Shown one piece after another: positions 42,958-55,324 of a stretch of 64,000 nucleotides of DNA. Origin of the DNA: Rugalucina vietnamica (lineage: Eukaryota; Mollusca; Bivalvia; Lucinida; Lucinidae); the NCBI GenBank assembly GCA_964017185.1, contig OZ024879.1, forward strand, positions 43,221,883 through 43,285,882, written 5' to 3'. Every line of letters begins with the position of its first letter. Positions within the stretch are counted from its first letter, which is position 1. The translations under genes and the position numbers were made by a program. A model generated the notes under the pieces. The model searched no databases. It worked only from the letters and a program-made list of their open reading frames with translations, and was not told where the DNA came from.

Positions 42958-43205
42958 AGTATTGACTTCATCAATCATCATTTCCTCAGGCTTTCCCTCG
43001 GATGATTGATCTTCAGACGCACACTCCACCTGGTCACTGAAGATTGAGTCTGAATTGTGGTTTTCCTCACCTGAGGGTAATGTATTATTGCCGTAATTCA
43101 TTTTCGGATTTTGTCTTTTAAGACGTTTGGAAAGTTCCATTAGAGGAATGTAATCCTCGTCATCAGACTCAAACCGCTCTTTGCGATAGTGCTTGGCTAT
43201 CCTTT
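42943..43205 (-). CDS. Acidic exon-like ORF, unknown
   Basis: The minus frame reads HYRKERFESDDEDYIPLMELS and then a Ser/Glu-rich tail (SSEGKPEEMMIDEV). The composition looks like a real disordered protein exon. It abuts the truncated fifth cysteine-rich unit, so it or the array was broken by a rearrangement. Confidence 0.35.
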
Positions 43206-43492
43206 CATTAGGTGTTTAACTCACTTTAGATGGTTTAATTCTATTCGATTTTGTTTCTGTATTCATTTTTCTATTTTCGTTTTCTTTTTCCCATTTCATT
43301 TTACCACAAGTATTAGAGATTTTGTTTATGTGTTTTTCCCCATTTTTCTACTTTTATTTTCTTTTTCTCATTTCATCTTGCCACATGCATTATAGATTTT
43401 GTCTCTTTATGTTTTTATTTATTTATTTTTTCTATTTTTTTTTCTTTTTCTCATTTTATTTCCTTACAGCTTCATGATTCATCGAATTGAAT

Positions 43493-43648
43493 TTACATAC
43501 CCCGACCTAATGCAATATTTGCAGGCCCGAAGTTTAGTGACAATCTTGTGACACCCTGTGCCCCCATTGTTGTATGCACCCCAGAAATTTCATGTGCCAC
43601 ATTTCGAAATAAATGAATCAATTCAGCCTGTGCTTCTTGTTCAGCCAT
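43493..43648 (-). CDS. Small 51-codon ORF, possible exon
   Basis: Starts MAEQEAQAELIHLFRNVAHE and ends GRGM. A GTATGT donor overlaps the final codons, so the frame may be an exon spliced onward to the acidic ORF at 43.2 kb. Upstream on the same strand (about 43,740-43,688) lies an open stretch ending AACAAG/GTGAGT, another donor. Unknown function. Confidence 0.3.
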   Translation of the reverse strand: MAEQEAQAELIHLFRNVAHEISGVHTTMGAQGVTRLSLNFGPANIALGRGM

Positions 43649-43791
43649 TCTTACAGATCGAACCTAATCAAACATTGACTCACCTTGTTGACTAAGCCAG
43701 CTCCACTCTTCCTAGTCACAATGTCCTTTATGTAGTTGTTTTTATTTTAACAATTCCAAGTCTTCGCGTTGGTATTCATCAGTTTAAAAGG

Positions 43792-44035
43792 GTACAAGTA
43801 GGCAAAGATCAGGAAAAGGCGCAATCAGAAAAAGACTCCCACTCCAAAAACCGAGGTGGGAAAAAACCAAACCAACAACCAGGCACTCATACCATGAAAC
43901 ATATCGTAAGCCGAATGAGCAGCTATTTTCCCAATAGGTGGCCACTCAGTTACCTTGACTAAATCTATGAAAACTCACATAAGGCGCCAACAGCACAAAC
44001 AAATTTAAACACCAAGACATAAAACAAATTTAAAG
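43792..44035 (-). repeat. R1 copy (M3)
   Basis: From GGGTACAAGTAGGC to the ACACCAAGACATAAAACA end, well conserved. Confidence 0.85.
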
Positions 44036-45357
44036 CCGTTTAAACCCGTTCGCATTAAGCTAAAAGTTAATAACTTGTGTTTAATTTGATCCTGGTGACG
44101 GCGCCAAAAAGGAAGACGATATGTAACACTTTGTGGATTTCTATAAATATTCAACACATTTTTAGTTTCTAACTTTTAATAATTTACATGTGCCAAACGT
44201 ACTGCCAAATCTGAAATGTTAAGTCTGTCTGAGCCAAAAACGAAATCTGAAATCTCAACAGCGAACTACAATATATATACAAACATATCAGTTAATTACA
44301 GAAACAGAGAAATCTGAAAGAACAATCATGAAACGGTAAACCCTTTAATCAAGAGACTGGCGGTTGCATTAACAATTATGGCTTGTGATCAAGAACGATA
44401 CTGATGGCTACTTAGCAGCTGTCTAAACAGTTTGCAATACCGTAGATGAAATTAAAATTATTTGATCTCGGTAATGATGTTTTAATAATATACCGATATG
44501 ACATCTGAAAACATAGTTAGATGCTAACGATGGACTGGATTACTATTACCTGCGGTTTAAAGTGTTTGATCGGACCATCTTAGATAACAATTGATGGTCT
44601 GCGCATATGGTCTCTTGTTTTATGATTATGAGATTATGTTGATACAGGACTTGACCACACTTGTACAAACATAATAAAAAATACATTAGAAGCTAATCGT
44701 CTCAAAGAGCAGCTTTAAAAGTAATTGTCAAATCACGAAGCAACGGTATCTCACCTGATATAGTAATAATGTATAGTCCTTAATGCCTTTGAACCGTTTC
44801 AAAGAAAGCTTAAATGATTCTGCATATGTGCAGTGCCCGTAGGCGATTTTATGTACAATTCTGTATTCCAAAAGCATGAAAGAAAAAATAAGAATTCTTA
44901 ATAAACTCCTCAATAAATAAAATAGTCGGTTTTACAAGACTGTTTTACAATAAGAGATGACTCATTTTTGAAGAAAAAAAAAAATAAAAAATAACCAAAC
45001 GCTGATAACCCAAAATCTGAGCAGGAGTGTAAGAAATCATCGGTAGGCCAGCCAGGTCGTCTTATCCTGTTCAGCTATTCGTGCATTATTTGCAAAGTAC
45101 TTTGACACTCGACTGCATGTTTATAGTCGACTGAATTGGAAACTTTAGATGCATTACTTGTCAGTGCTGGTCCATGGCGGTGATCGATTTTTCTGGCTAC
45201 CTCTTTACTTGGTTTAAACCAGCATGTCAGTCATGTGTGTGTATCACAAGCAAATTGTGGCCTGTTTCTGCACCGTCTGTAAGGATAAGAACTACCCTTT
45301 GGTATCTTGCAATACTGAGGTACTCCGTCTTAATAAGTTGTAGTTTAGAATATCCAG
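44036..45357 (+). other. No gene seen
   Basis: AT-rich, only short ORFs without motifs. Confidence 0.4.
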
Positions 45358-45534
45358 CATGCGCGGATCCAGAGGGGGGGACCGGGGGTCCGGACCACCC
45401 CTGGAATTTGAAAATTTTACCTAAAAAAAGGTAATTTCGGGATTTTTTGGGGGTTGGACACCCCCCTCGTCTGTGACCAAAAATTACCATTTTCGTTGGA
45501 CCCCCTCTCATGAAAATTTCTGGATCCGCGCATG
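45358..45534. mobile_element. 177-bp MITE with 5-bp target duplication
   Basis: Ends CATGCGCGGATCCAGA and its exact inverted copy TCTGGATCCGCGCATG. TCCAG flanks both sides (45,353-45,357 and 45,535-45,539). The interior is a G/C-run palindrome with no ORF. Confidence 0.85.
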
Positions 45535-45539
45535 TCCAG

Positions 45540-46634
45540 CAGTTGTTGTATCATCTTGTATCAATAGCAGGCAGGTCCCTTCTGGGTAATGATATGGATT
45601 AGTGACCACCGGAAGATTGTTAAGCATGTAGACGCTAACAGAGTCAGACTTCATCCCGATAGTTGTCGTTCCGTCAGCCAGTCAATAAACGCTCACATGA
45701 AGTGCTCGATATTGCCCGTGCCTCCATCCTCGTCTCTTCAGAGACCAATATGGCATCCAGCATTGAGAACAGCCTGGCACGTTAAGCATCGATTAAAACA
45801 AACAGAAACAGTCGACTTTTTTATTGTTAACATTTTTAGTACACCCCATAAAATTAACCTATTAGACTGTGTCTGTCAAAAATAAACACAGCGTTACAAA
45901 CTAAACTTGTGTTTTAACATGCTTAAACTTGTCAAGAGGTATGCCTAAACAATCGCGAATGGAGTTCTGATTGACGCGAGGAGAGCAGTGATCAAGACAC
46001 TCCTACTAACAGGCACTTATTGCCTGAAGGCCGACAGAGATAAATTCAATAAAAGAGGGATATCAAGTACTTGTCCACTCTGGTCTGCTAGTCCTAAGGT
46101 TATGCTTTACTTTCTTACTGCATGCATATTCGTATGTAAGTATGTATATATGTGTGCGTACATGTGGCAGCCCTTCTATCCAACAAAGTGCTTCGAATAT
46201 AACCACCCATCTAAAACATAGATAGTTTGACATGAGCTTAATCTGATGAGAGATTAAGGTAGTGTACATGAATTAAAGACTACAGTGAATTGAGAATCGT
46301 TAAGAGTAGGAGCTGTAAAAATGTGTTCTTTGGGTGGTTGAACTATGACCTTATGAACTTTTGTAAAAATCTTAAAATCTTTATATTGAACGCATATTAG
46401 GGTAAGGCGTGGTTATAAGTAAATGAATATTTTATACATACATACTCTGCATGATTTAAAAATGAACACAAATCGATGTTCGCTTTAAAAAGCAAGCAGT
46501 TACTAGAAGACTGTACAAGCAACAACATTAAATCTCATAGTCGAGAGGATGGAGAAGGCTCTAGAGGAAGAGGATGACTCTCCCAGCGGCTCTACGTCAT
46601 GTAGCCCGCGGTAAACTAGCTGTTCTCCTCAAAT
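45540..46634 (+). other. No gene seen
   Basis: Short ORFs only (45,589-45,885; 45,988-46,221), no recognisable motif. Confidence 0.4.
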
Positions 46635-46922
46635 ATGCCCTGTGTAACAGTGATAACGCAGCTTACTGCTCCTGTGTTTGTAGGGAGGGTGACGACAACG
46701 GGAAATGACAGAGTGTTACTGAATTTTAATGAAAGTTGTATCGCATCATCATCATAATACCATCAAACACCATCAGATGCCGTGTGTAACAGTTATAACG
46801 CAGCTCACTGCTCCTGCGTTTGTAGGGAGGATGACAACAACGGGAACTGACAGAGTGTTACTGAATTTTAATGAAAGTTGAATCGCATCATCATCATAAT
46901 ATCATCAAACACAATCAGAATA
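46632..46922 (+). repeat. 145-bp tandem duplication
   Basis: Two head-to-tail units with GTGTAACAGT, GCAGCT and ATCATCATCATAATA, about 95% alike. Confidence 0.9.
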
Positions 46923-48006
46923 CGGCCACTTAAAACGACAGCAAAGAACTGTTTAACTTGCTGTTGTTATGCACAGTTGCAACAAATCGTTGCTCAAAGA
47001 ACTGTCACAAAATGTGGAAATGGATAACACAATATCAAACACGTGTAACTGTTTCTGAATCTATTAAATGACTACCAGTAGCATGCAACGGAGAGAGAGA
47101 GCGCGAAAGGATGGAAGAGCATGCGCAATGAGGTAAGAAGAGCGAGTCAGAAATGTAGGTTGAAAGTACATGTAGCAAAGAAAAGTACATAATACAACAA
47201 GAACAACATAAATTTACCATTAAACCCAGATTCTTATTCACTGCTCGATCACTCTGCTTGTGTTTGATTCAGTTTCTTGAGCATTCACGCAGCAAGACAT
47301 GGTGGTACCTGACAGAATACCTGAAGAATCACCAGGCCAGGTTCGCACAATAAATTGCCAGTTTGTGCAGGTGACCGAGAAAACACACAAGCGGAATGAT
47401 CTACAGTACATAATATCATAATGTCAGCAAAAATCATAAATGAACCTTGCTTTAAAATACATGTTTAAGCAACATGTCTGAAATAAAGTACATTCCGAAA
47501 TGCCTTCAATCGCATTAATAAAATTGACCCCGATTAAAACTGGTTGCGAAATATAATACATGCTCAAACGAGTCATGAACGCTTATTCAATTACCTCTGT
47601 GCGTCACTTGTCTTCAAACGCAATGACAAAGTCACAAAGACTAATTTTATCACAGATTTTCTCTTTCCATTTCCGCAAGAAAAGAGCGCAAAAATGTAAA
47701 GGGAGAAAACTCCGGACACAGTGCACCAGGACGTTTCGCTCCCTATCACATATAACCAGCCTTTACAGCTCACGATAACTACTGTAACATGACTCCCCAA
47801 ATAAGTTTGCAAACTAATTTCAAAGGTATACAATTTTATCAAAGAGACATTTCTGCAAGTACTTTATATAACATATCCTGGTATCGGCAACAAGACAAAC
47901 AACAACAAAGGTATAAAACGTTACGCGGGGGACATATCCTGGTCACGGCAACAAGACAAACAAATATAAGACAAAATTTTACAGTGATTGCAAATCAACA
48001 GTAAAT
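46923..48006 (+). other. 3' flank of BEL/Pao remnant; short duplication
   Basis: No gene. A short direct duplication (ACATATCCTGGT...CGGCAACAAGACAAACAA) lies at about 47,872-47,975. This is where a 3' LTR of the minus-strand BEL element would lie, but no LTR pair is available to define it. Confidence 0.3.
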
Positions 48007-50303
48007 TTAAGGCTCCACGACGGGGATCTCCTCGGTTTCTTTAAGAAGGACCAGCTTATGTATTGGTCTTTCAAAAAAGGTTATCGAAGTTTTCCTTCTA
48101 CCCTTACTGTCCCGATTTGGCTGACCAACTGCAACCTTCGCCTTACGCACAATACCATCATTGCTAGTTATCACCTGTACGACTCGACATAAGGACCATT
48201 CATTACGCGGTTTGTTATTCTTGAGAAGGACAACATCCCCAACAGACAGGTTTCTCCTAGGTGAGTAACACTTCGAAGTTGCAAATTTTGAATGTACTCA
48301 GACCGTCATCTAGCCCCACATTGATTGACTAACTATTGTATGCGCCTAAAATGCTTGCATAAGTGAAGATCTAACCTTTGGAAGTTCCCTGGAGGAGGAA
48401 GTACAACATTTGTTTTCATTGTAAGCAAAAGATTTGGGCTCAGTCTGGAGAAGATAGAGGGTCATTGAGAGGACCAACATTACGAGGGCGGCTATTTACT
48501 ATAACTGCAGCTTCATATTAAAAGGTTCCCAACCCTTCATCATCTAACTGGGTTCCGTGGTGATGCAACAGGGTTGACATGACATTTCTGACAGAACGAA
48601 TCTGCCTTTCCCAGACCCCCGCCCATATAAGATGCAGATGGGACATTCATTTTAAAGTCAATGAAGTCACAATTCTTCCTTTTGAGAAACTGTCCAGTGC
48701 GCTCTTCATCTAGCTCCATGTATGCTTCTTTGAGCTCCCGTTCTGCGCCAACGAACTTTTTACCACGGTCTGACCGTAGCTGACTTATTGGGTCACGTAT
48801 AGCAATGAAACGCCGCAATGAACTGATAAAGGAATCAGTGCTTAGTGAGTTTGAGGTTTCAACAGGAATTGCTCTGCATGCAAGACAAGTAAACAGAACT
48901 TCATATCTCTTTACCTCCTTCCGTTCCTCTTTGATATACCAAGGAACGAACAGATCGACAGCACAAAAAGTAAAACGAGGAGAAGATTCGAACCTATCAG
49001 ATGGCAAGTCTCTCATTTTTGTTCTTTAGTGGATCCGCGCAACCTTCGACAAAGAACATAATTCTGGATGAACGAAGATACTGCAGAATTACAGCCAACA
49101 ATCCAAAACCCATTCGACCGAATTTGGTTTGTCGTGATTCCTCTACCTTGATGTAGAAGATTTGAATGAAAATGGCGGATGACTAAATCTGTTACTTGAC
49201 TCTCTCTGGGTAGGACAATCGGATGTTTGACAAAGTCTGACAATGCTGCATTTTGAAGTCTTCCTCCAACTCGAAGTATTCCATTTTGGTCCAGAAAGGG
49301 ATCCAACTTATGTAGTGTTGACTTGCCATTTAGCATCTTGTGACGAGCAGTCATTTCAGTTCTGCTGGATGGCACTTCAGTGATCTCATTGGATTTGAGG
49401 CACTTTATGTTGTGACTAAAGTGGTGCATTTGGACACATCGTACAACCACGGCTTCAGCACTTTGTAACTCAGATACAGATGCATGCTGATACTTCAACG
49501 GACGTCTGACTTGATAAGCTCTGCTTTACTTGGCTTCTTTATTGGCCTTTGACGTTGTTTATCAATGAATCTCAAACAAACTGCAACGGCTGTTTTAGCT
49601 CTGAACCAATCAGAAAAATACTGAAGATGGTCAAGAATCGACGCCAACTGAACAGGTTCAGTTTTGGAAGTGAAGCACTGACTTCGTTTAACTTCAGGAT
49701 CATCTGGATCTACTGATGGTTCGTCATTCTGTTCAGGCAGTTCTCGTTCCCAAGGAAATTCTGGTTCTCTGAACCATTTAGATTCCTGATGGATTTCTTT
49801 GGTTGTTGCTCCTCAGGATGCTATATCTGCAGGATTCTGCTTCGAGGTAACATATCTCTACTGTGATGGATTGGTACGTTCCTTTATCTGTTGGATTATA
49901 TTGGCGACGAAGACATGAAAAGGCCTAGCTTCATTTGACAGATACACAATGACAACCTTGCTATCAGTCCAATAGAAATGACTCACTGACAGACCATTCA
50001 AATCAAGTTCCTGACCTAGGGAGGCAATTTTTACTGACAATAGAGCAGCAGAGAGCTCAAGACGAGGGATCGTGATAGGCTTTAGACTTTCCTATGAGCA
50101 AAGAACAATGCACCTGATCCGATTCATTAATCAGACGAAGAAATAAACACTGACCGTAACCTGACGTACTAGCGTCTGAAAAATGATGCATCTGGGCTAC
50201 CGAGGCAGTACCAAAGTCCTTTGGCTAAACACATCTTTGAATTTTGATCATGGCAAGATCCTTCAATCCACTGCGCCAACTATCCCATCGGGAATACATT
50301 TTC
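48007..50303 (-). pseudogene. BEL/Pao retrotransposon pol, 3' half, decayed
   Basis: Reading on the minus strand in domain order: the A17-type connection region (about 50,290-50,215), RNase H beginning HFSDASTSGYG (about 50,190) with WTDSK (about 49,960), a linker, the integrase zinc-binding region (about 49,300-49,050), the integrase core (49,015-48,540) with its catalytic Asp motifs, where the usual Asn in the second is Arg (RSDRGKKF), an EAAVIVNSRP motif (about 48,510), and a C-terminal DUF5641-like domain ending at 48,007. Multiple stops and frameshifts. Gag, protease and RT are absent. The 5' break at about 50,303 joins directly to a charged coding repeat. Confidence 0.85.
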
Positions 50304-50630
50304 TTCATATGTTCTTTTTCCCTGTAATACTCGTTTGTTCTTTTATTTCTTCAGCACTCACTTTCACGTTTCCTTTCAATATCTTTATAAACGTTATCTA
50401 AACGTTTCCTCTTTGTTTCTAATGTTTCTCTTTGTCTTTCAGCACTTATATAAACCTTATATAACCGTTTTCTCTTTCTTTGTAACGTTTCCCTTTGTCT
50501 TTCAGCACTTATATAAACTAATTCCTTCATACGTTCTTTTTCCCTGTAATACTCGTTTGTTCTTTTATTTCTTCTGCACTCACTTTCACGTTTCCTTTCA
50601 ATATCTTTATAAACCTAATCTAAAACAGCC
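50304..50630 (-). pseudogene. Charged coding tandem repeat fused to the BEL break
   Basis: The minus frame reads YKDIERKRESECRRNKRTNE, EYYREKERMKEL and VYISAERQRETLQRKRKRL, and these motifs recur; a block of about 95 bp near 50,310-50,400 is duplicated at 50,523-50,618. Such Lys/Arg/Glu repeats are seen in N-termini of some animal Helitron proteins, but no Helitron Rep or helicase is present here. Confidence 0.45.
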
Positions 50631-50639
50631 ACCGGTTGG

Positions 50640-51438
50640 TTGTTTTTTTGTTTTTTTTTGCCACACCAGTTTTTGGCAAACTCAACATGCCTTTAAATTG
50701 ATCCAAACTTCTCAAAACCACATTAACACATAACAACGGAACATACTGACTAATAAAATAAATCAATTTAATAAACATCATATAACCTATCTAAAAACTT
50801 CTCAATACATCAAAGTGATATTGGAAGTGTTATTTCATTTTTTTTTATTTTTCCCGCGGGACTTTTTTTCCCTTGGCGCTACATTGAAAAAAAATCCCAT
50901 GGGATTTTTTGGAAATTGTTAAATGCAATAAAGCCAATACATGACCTATCCGATCTACAATATGTAATACTATCCATCATTAGTAGCAAGATCAAGACCC
51001 TATTAGATCTTCTGATTTTTCCCATAGTAGATAATTCCCGTGGAAAAATATTACCATGTTGGTAAAATGGGAAAAAAATCCACAGGATTTTTTCCATAGC
51101 AGAAAATTTGCCATGGCAGTTTTTGAACATATTGGTCATGCAGAGAGGCATGTCCATAGTTTTTTTGTTGTTGTTTTTTTTATAAATGTTTGATCAAATT
51201 TCATAAGTCACACAGGTCTCAAATGAAGTTTTCATCTGGAGTAAAAAAGATAAATTTCAAAACAATTGTTCAAAGTCTCAGAAGTCGGTACACCTGTGTT
51301 GGCTAATTTTGCGCATCTGCTTATGCTACTCATTGATATTTTTTTTTCTTTAGGAAGTCCTTAATTATTATTTTGCAAGCACAATTGATATAATACATAA
51401 GAATATATAGTATCACAACATTTTGGATTTCATTTTGT

Positions 51439-51440
<2 letters not shown>
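50640..51440 (+). other. No gene; TCCCATGG-type palindromic repeats
   Basis: A cluster of related short motifs (CCCATGGGATTTTTTGG, CCCGTGGAAAAATA, TCCACAGGATTTTTTCC, GCCATGGCAG) in alternating orientation lies at about 50,860-51,125, suggesting a decayed palindromic element. Confidence 0.4.

Positions 51441-51441
<1 letters not shown>

Positions 51442-51482
<41 letters not shown>
51442..51482 (+). repeat. (CA)n microsatellite
   Basis: About 20 dinucleotides. Confidence 0.95.
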
Positions 51483-51483
<1 letters not shown>

Positions 51484-51598
51484 GAAAAAATAAAAACAAT
51501 CTACATTACATTATAATGTATATTTAAAGGCTAAGTGTTTGTTTGGTTACATGATTTTATCCATTTGATGCAGTTATTGTAAAATGAGTCAACTGTTT

Positions 51599-52175
51599 TT
51601 AAATTTCTAACCAGACTCGCAAATTAGTCCAAATGATTGGTCCTGAGTAGATGAGGCTTTGCTTAAATATTTCTTTTTGTGGTCTTGGAATATGAAAAGT
51701 TGAAGTATTTACTGACCTAAGAGACTGTACTGTTTCTTTCATGGGTCTCAGAGAAAACATTTCACTAATATATGATGGAGTGATAGCTTTTGAAACTTTG
51801 AACATAAATTTAGCTTTTCTCATAAAAAATCTAATAAATATTCATGATTTTAAGATCATTCATACTATTTGCAATATTATCATAGATATAATTCAAAATG
51901 ATTTTAACAGCCGTTTTTGCAACCGGAAAATCCTGTTCAAATTGGAGTGAGATGTTCCATCCCAAACTGTTGAGCAATAGTCAATGTGAGGTTGTAAGTA
52001 AGTCTTATAAAATTGCACTCTGTGTTCAGTAGAAAAGTATTCTTTTAATTAAGATAGAAGCGATAAATTTGAAGAAATTTTCTTAGCAATAAATTCAGTA
52101 TGAACAGTCCAAGTTAAATTATTATCAATGTGAACTCCAAGAAGCTTGTCATTTTGAACATTTTTCAAAACATCA
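51599..52175 (-). pseudogene. CR1/Jockey-like LINE ORF2, C-terminal tail
   Basis: The minus strand reads KLLGVHIDNNLTWTVHTEFI, then QFYKTYLQPHIDYCSTVWDG, LQKRLLK, and finally ITPSYISEMF and KQSLIYSGPIIW. This is the standard post-RT tail of CR1/Jockey-like LINEs. Several stops. The hAT transposon sits just beyond its 5' break. Confidence 0.8.
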
Positions 52176-52729
52176 TGTATTTATCGAATGTCTCCCCTGC
52201 AATGGTTTCACGATATTTTTACTTAAACATCCACCACTAGAAGGGCTCAAATGCAGGGATTTATCTGGAAATTTTGTTGGATGGGCCGAAGGCCGAAGGC
52301 CCATCCAACAAAATTTTCATGGGCCATTATTTTAGCCGGGGTCCTGGGGGCCGCAGGTCCCCAGTGTGGTCCAGGGGCAAAGCCCCGGGGGGGGGGGGGG
52401 CGAAGCCCCCCGGCCGAAATTGAATTTAAGCATTTTGCATGTGCCTAGACAGCCTCTCCTTTACCCTTTTTTCTTATTATTTTTTCATATCAACATTCTT
52501 TTTTTTTTTTACTCTAGGACCATATTTTAGAAAAAAAAATCTTTTGGTGAAACAAATAAACTTTTAATAAACAGGCTAAACTAATGTTTGACTAGTATAC
52601 ATGACTAACGTAATGTTGCCATCCATGACCCATTTCTCATTTAATCCATTGTTATAGTATCCTGATCAATGCACAAAATTTTGGAAAAGTCTGTTGGTCA
52701 TTTTGGTGAGAAAACCAACAATATGCATA

Positions 52730-52910
52730 TGCGAAAACAAAGGCCCAGATGAGCTTTGCAATCACCGCAAAGCTGATCAGTGACTTTGTTTTTGTTACAT
52801 GGATAGTACAATCCCTCTACTTCCGGAAACCCAAAATTTCAAACCTCTAACTACCTTCTGTGATTGTACAGCCTGGTTTGAGTCAAACCTGGTCGTAAAC
52901 CAGATTGTTG
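52730..52910 (-). repeat. Hairpin MITE H2 (copy 2), inside the hAT
   Basis: Palindrome AACAAAGGCCCAGATGAGC ... GCTGATCAGTGACTTTGTT, with the same outer arms as 32,221-32,400 reversed. Confidence 0.7.
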
Positions 52911-53045
52911 TTTTTTTCACGAGATGGCTAAATCTCTCTGATCATTGTAAGACTGTTTGACTAGTATGTACTGTTTGACTAGTATGTACTGTTTGACTAG
53001 TATGTACTCCATATTGTTTGACTCTTATTGTTTTCAAACAGAAGT

Positions 53046-53399
53046 CTATTCATCTGTACAGCCAAATATGACTCTGGCTTTGACATTTCTCCAGTACTGT
53101 AGTACTGGTAGAAAGTCAAATTCTTTCAGCTCTTCCCCCATTATCATGATCCTCATCAGGTTATCACAATTTTCACTGGTGATTCTGTTTCTGAGACTGG
53201 TTGTCACTTGATTCTGTGAGCTGAAGGATCTCTCAACATCTGCTGTGTGGATTGGGTGAGGCAATGCGAGCGCTGCCAACTGCATCATCTGAGGGAACTC
53301 TTCAGAGTGGAATTTGGCTATCATCGCCCACAATGCTGCAACAGACTCTCTAGGGTAATGCAGGGCCTTAACTATCTGTTTGAGGAGCTGCCATTCTTC
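53046..53399 (-). CDS. hAT transposase exon 4 (C-terminal dimerisation domain)
   Basis: Starts at EEWQLLKQIV after a TTTGCAG acceptor, in phase 0 with exon 3. Contains HPIHTADVERSFSSQNQVTT, the conserved hAT C-terminal motif, and ends at a stop at 53,046. Open throughout. Confidence 0.85.
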   Translation of the reverse strand, partial: EEWQLLKQIVKALHYPRESVAALWAMIAKFHSEEFPQMMQLAALALPHPIHTADVERSFSSQNQVTTSLRNRITSENCDNLMRIMIMGEELKEFDFLPVLQYWRNVKARVIFGCTDE

Positions 53400-53710
53400 C
53401 TGCAAAGATAATTTTATTTGTTTTTCCCGTTTCTTCTAAAGCACTCCCACTGTCTCAATTATCTTGGCTGATTATTGGGACAGTCAGAGTGCCTCAAAGA
53501 ATAGGAAAAACAACAACAACAACAACAAAAGTCAGAAAGTGAAACTGAAAAAAGATTTACTACACCATGGCTAAGCTGCTATCAAATAATCTGTAGACTA
53601 GGAGAATGGAAATTGTATTAATCCCTGTTCATTGCTCCATTTAAGACAACATTCTATTCCAGAAATTCTCAACTACAAAAATTAGACAGCACTGCAAATA
53701 TAAAATGTAC

Positions 53711-53909
53711 CTTCACTTTCAGGGAATCCACCACTGGCACAGAACGGAACTCTTCCCCTTTATGTGTATGGATCTGTTCCTTTCCATAGAAATCAGTCAA
53801 GACTTCGATCATGTCATTGCCCCATTCAGCAAGCTCCGCCTCAGACAGAAATGATATAGGACGCAGACCCAATACAGCCATAGCAGTCATTACCTCCTTT
53901 TGTGGAAAC
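53711..53909 (-). CDS. hAT transposase exon 3
   Basis: Acceptor TTTCTAAAG, donor AAG/GTACAT. Encodes FPQKEVMTAMAVLGLRP through PVVDSLKVK. Its first base completes a split codon with exon 2 (phase 2), which supports the junction. Confidence 0.8.
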
Positions 53910-54068
53910 CTTTAGAAAGACGAAAGTTCAAATTTACAGTGCTGATACTGTCCAACTTCTTTACCAGGGTATTCAATCAGATACTCACATGTGAGTTTCT
54001 GATGAATATCCCAGTATACGTATTTGATAGAGCAAAAAGTGGGACATGCATGTACATTTAGTCGTTAA

Positions 54069-54173
54069 CTTGCGGCTGACCAGGTATCCATGTATGTTTT
54101 ATAGCAGAAATATAACAAAATAATGATTATTTCAGCTATAAAACATACATGGATACCTGGTCAACCGCAACGA
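54069..54173. repeat. 105-bp near-perfect palindrome
   Basis: Arms of about 45 bp (TTGCGGCTGACCAGGTATCC... and ...GGATACCTGGTCAACCGCAA). It lies in hAT intron 2. Confidence 0.85.
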
Positions 54174-54287
54174 CTAGGTGAGTCTAATGAGTACAAAAAT
54201 GTATGTTTTGAGCAGAAATAAATAAAAAAACTCAGAAATTTATTACTATTTTTAGTATTTGGATAGAAAATATTTTGAATCCTTTAA

Positions 54288-54372
54288 AAGGTAGAAGTAG
54301 GCAACGATCAGGAAAAGGCGCAATCAGAAAGCAAGTCCCACCCCAAAACCCCGAGGTGGGAAAAAACTAAAT
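54288..54372 (-). repeat. R1 fragment (M3) in hAT intron 2
   Basis: GGTAGAAGTAGGCAACGATC to GGTGGGAAAAAACTAAATT, then broken off. Confidence 0.8.
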
Positions 54373-54506
54373 TGAAAATCCTGGAAACTGGCTTGTTGTG
54401 CACACACAGACCTCGCACTGCCATAATTAAAATTTAAAAATTGTTTTACTAGGACCACCTGACCTGGCTAGCTTGGCAAAATACTGAAATAATCTAATCA
54501 ACAAAC

Positions 54507-54715
54507 CTTTTGTCTAGGTTTTTAAGCAGCTCATCTATGAAAGATTTTCTGACATTATCAAAATGAGTTGGGGTTGTAAGTTTGTCCACTCTATGACCCT
54601 TGAAGTTTCCTTTATCGAGGTCCTGCTGAAGACGGTCAGACATTCTTGGTCTATTCATAGGGTTGATTCCATCTCGTATTTCTAGCAGCATTTTTTTACA
54701 GTGCTCAACTGCAAT
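54507..54715 (-). CDS. hAT transposase exon 2
   Basis: Acceptor ATATTTCAG, donor AAAAG/GTTTGT. Encodes IAVEHCKKMLLEIRDGIN through DELLKNLDKR. In phase 0 with exon 1. Confidence 0.8.
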
Positions 54716-55113
54716 CTGAAATATGATGCAGACAAAAAGTTTTCTGTCAGTCGGTATGAAATTTGCAAGATCTTGGCATAAATTTACACATTTTTGGCAA
54801 ATTAATTTCAGACATTTCAAACTGTCAAATTAGGAAAATTATTGCAAATTTACCGTAGACTACCAACTGATCAAGATACTGCAAACAGTGTTGTATCCTT
54901 GAGCAAGACATGGTCCATAGCTCAGTCTCGACATGACTGAAAACTTGTTGACTGAGACCTAAAAAACAGAACTAAATACCTTTGTTCCTCCTACCCATGG
55001 TGGCTCCACATAAATTGGCTTTCATTGGCCATATGGTTTCAGAGAAGATCTTTGAAAAGTGTCAGTGGACTGAGCCTTGCAGGCTCAGGTGAGCTCAAAA
55101 TGAAATAATTTGG

Positions 55114-55271
55114 TTGGTTGATTGGGGTTTAACGTCCCACCAACAGCTAAGGTCATATGGAGACAAGAGCTTGGTTTATAATCTCAATGCGAAGGACTGG
55201 AGAAGCGCGGGATCGACTGCAACCCCTGGTTTACAAGGCAAGTGGCTTAACCACTGCGCCACGGATGCTTC
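55114..55271 (-). repeat. tRNA-derived SINE, family S3, with 14-bp target duplication
   Basis: Minus strand: A box TGGCGCAGTGG, CCTTGTAAACC loop, and tail GGGACGTTAAACCCC plus AACC repeats. Flanked by AATGAAATAATTTG at 55,100-55,113 and 55,272-55,285. It lies in hAT intron 1. Confidence 0.9.
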
Positions 55272-55324
55272 AATGAAATAATTTGAGTTATAGAAAAAAA
55301 ACTGTCACTGGACTGCCAACTCAC

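Noticed and set aside
52254-52450. GC-rich hairpins at the hAT left end as an rRNA or ncRNA gene
   Set aside because: They are short palindromes with G runs next to the TIR and resemble no known RNA.
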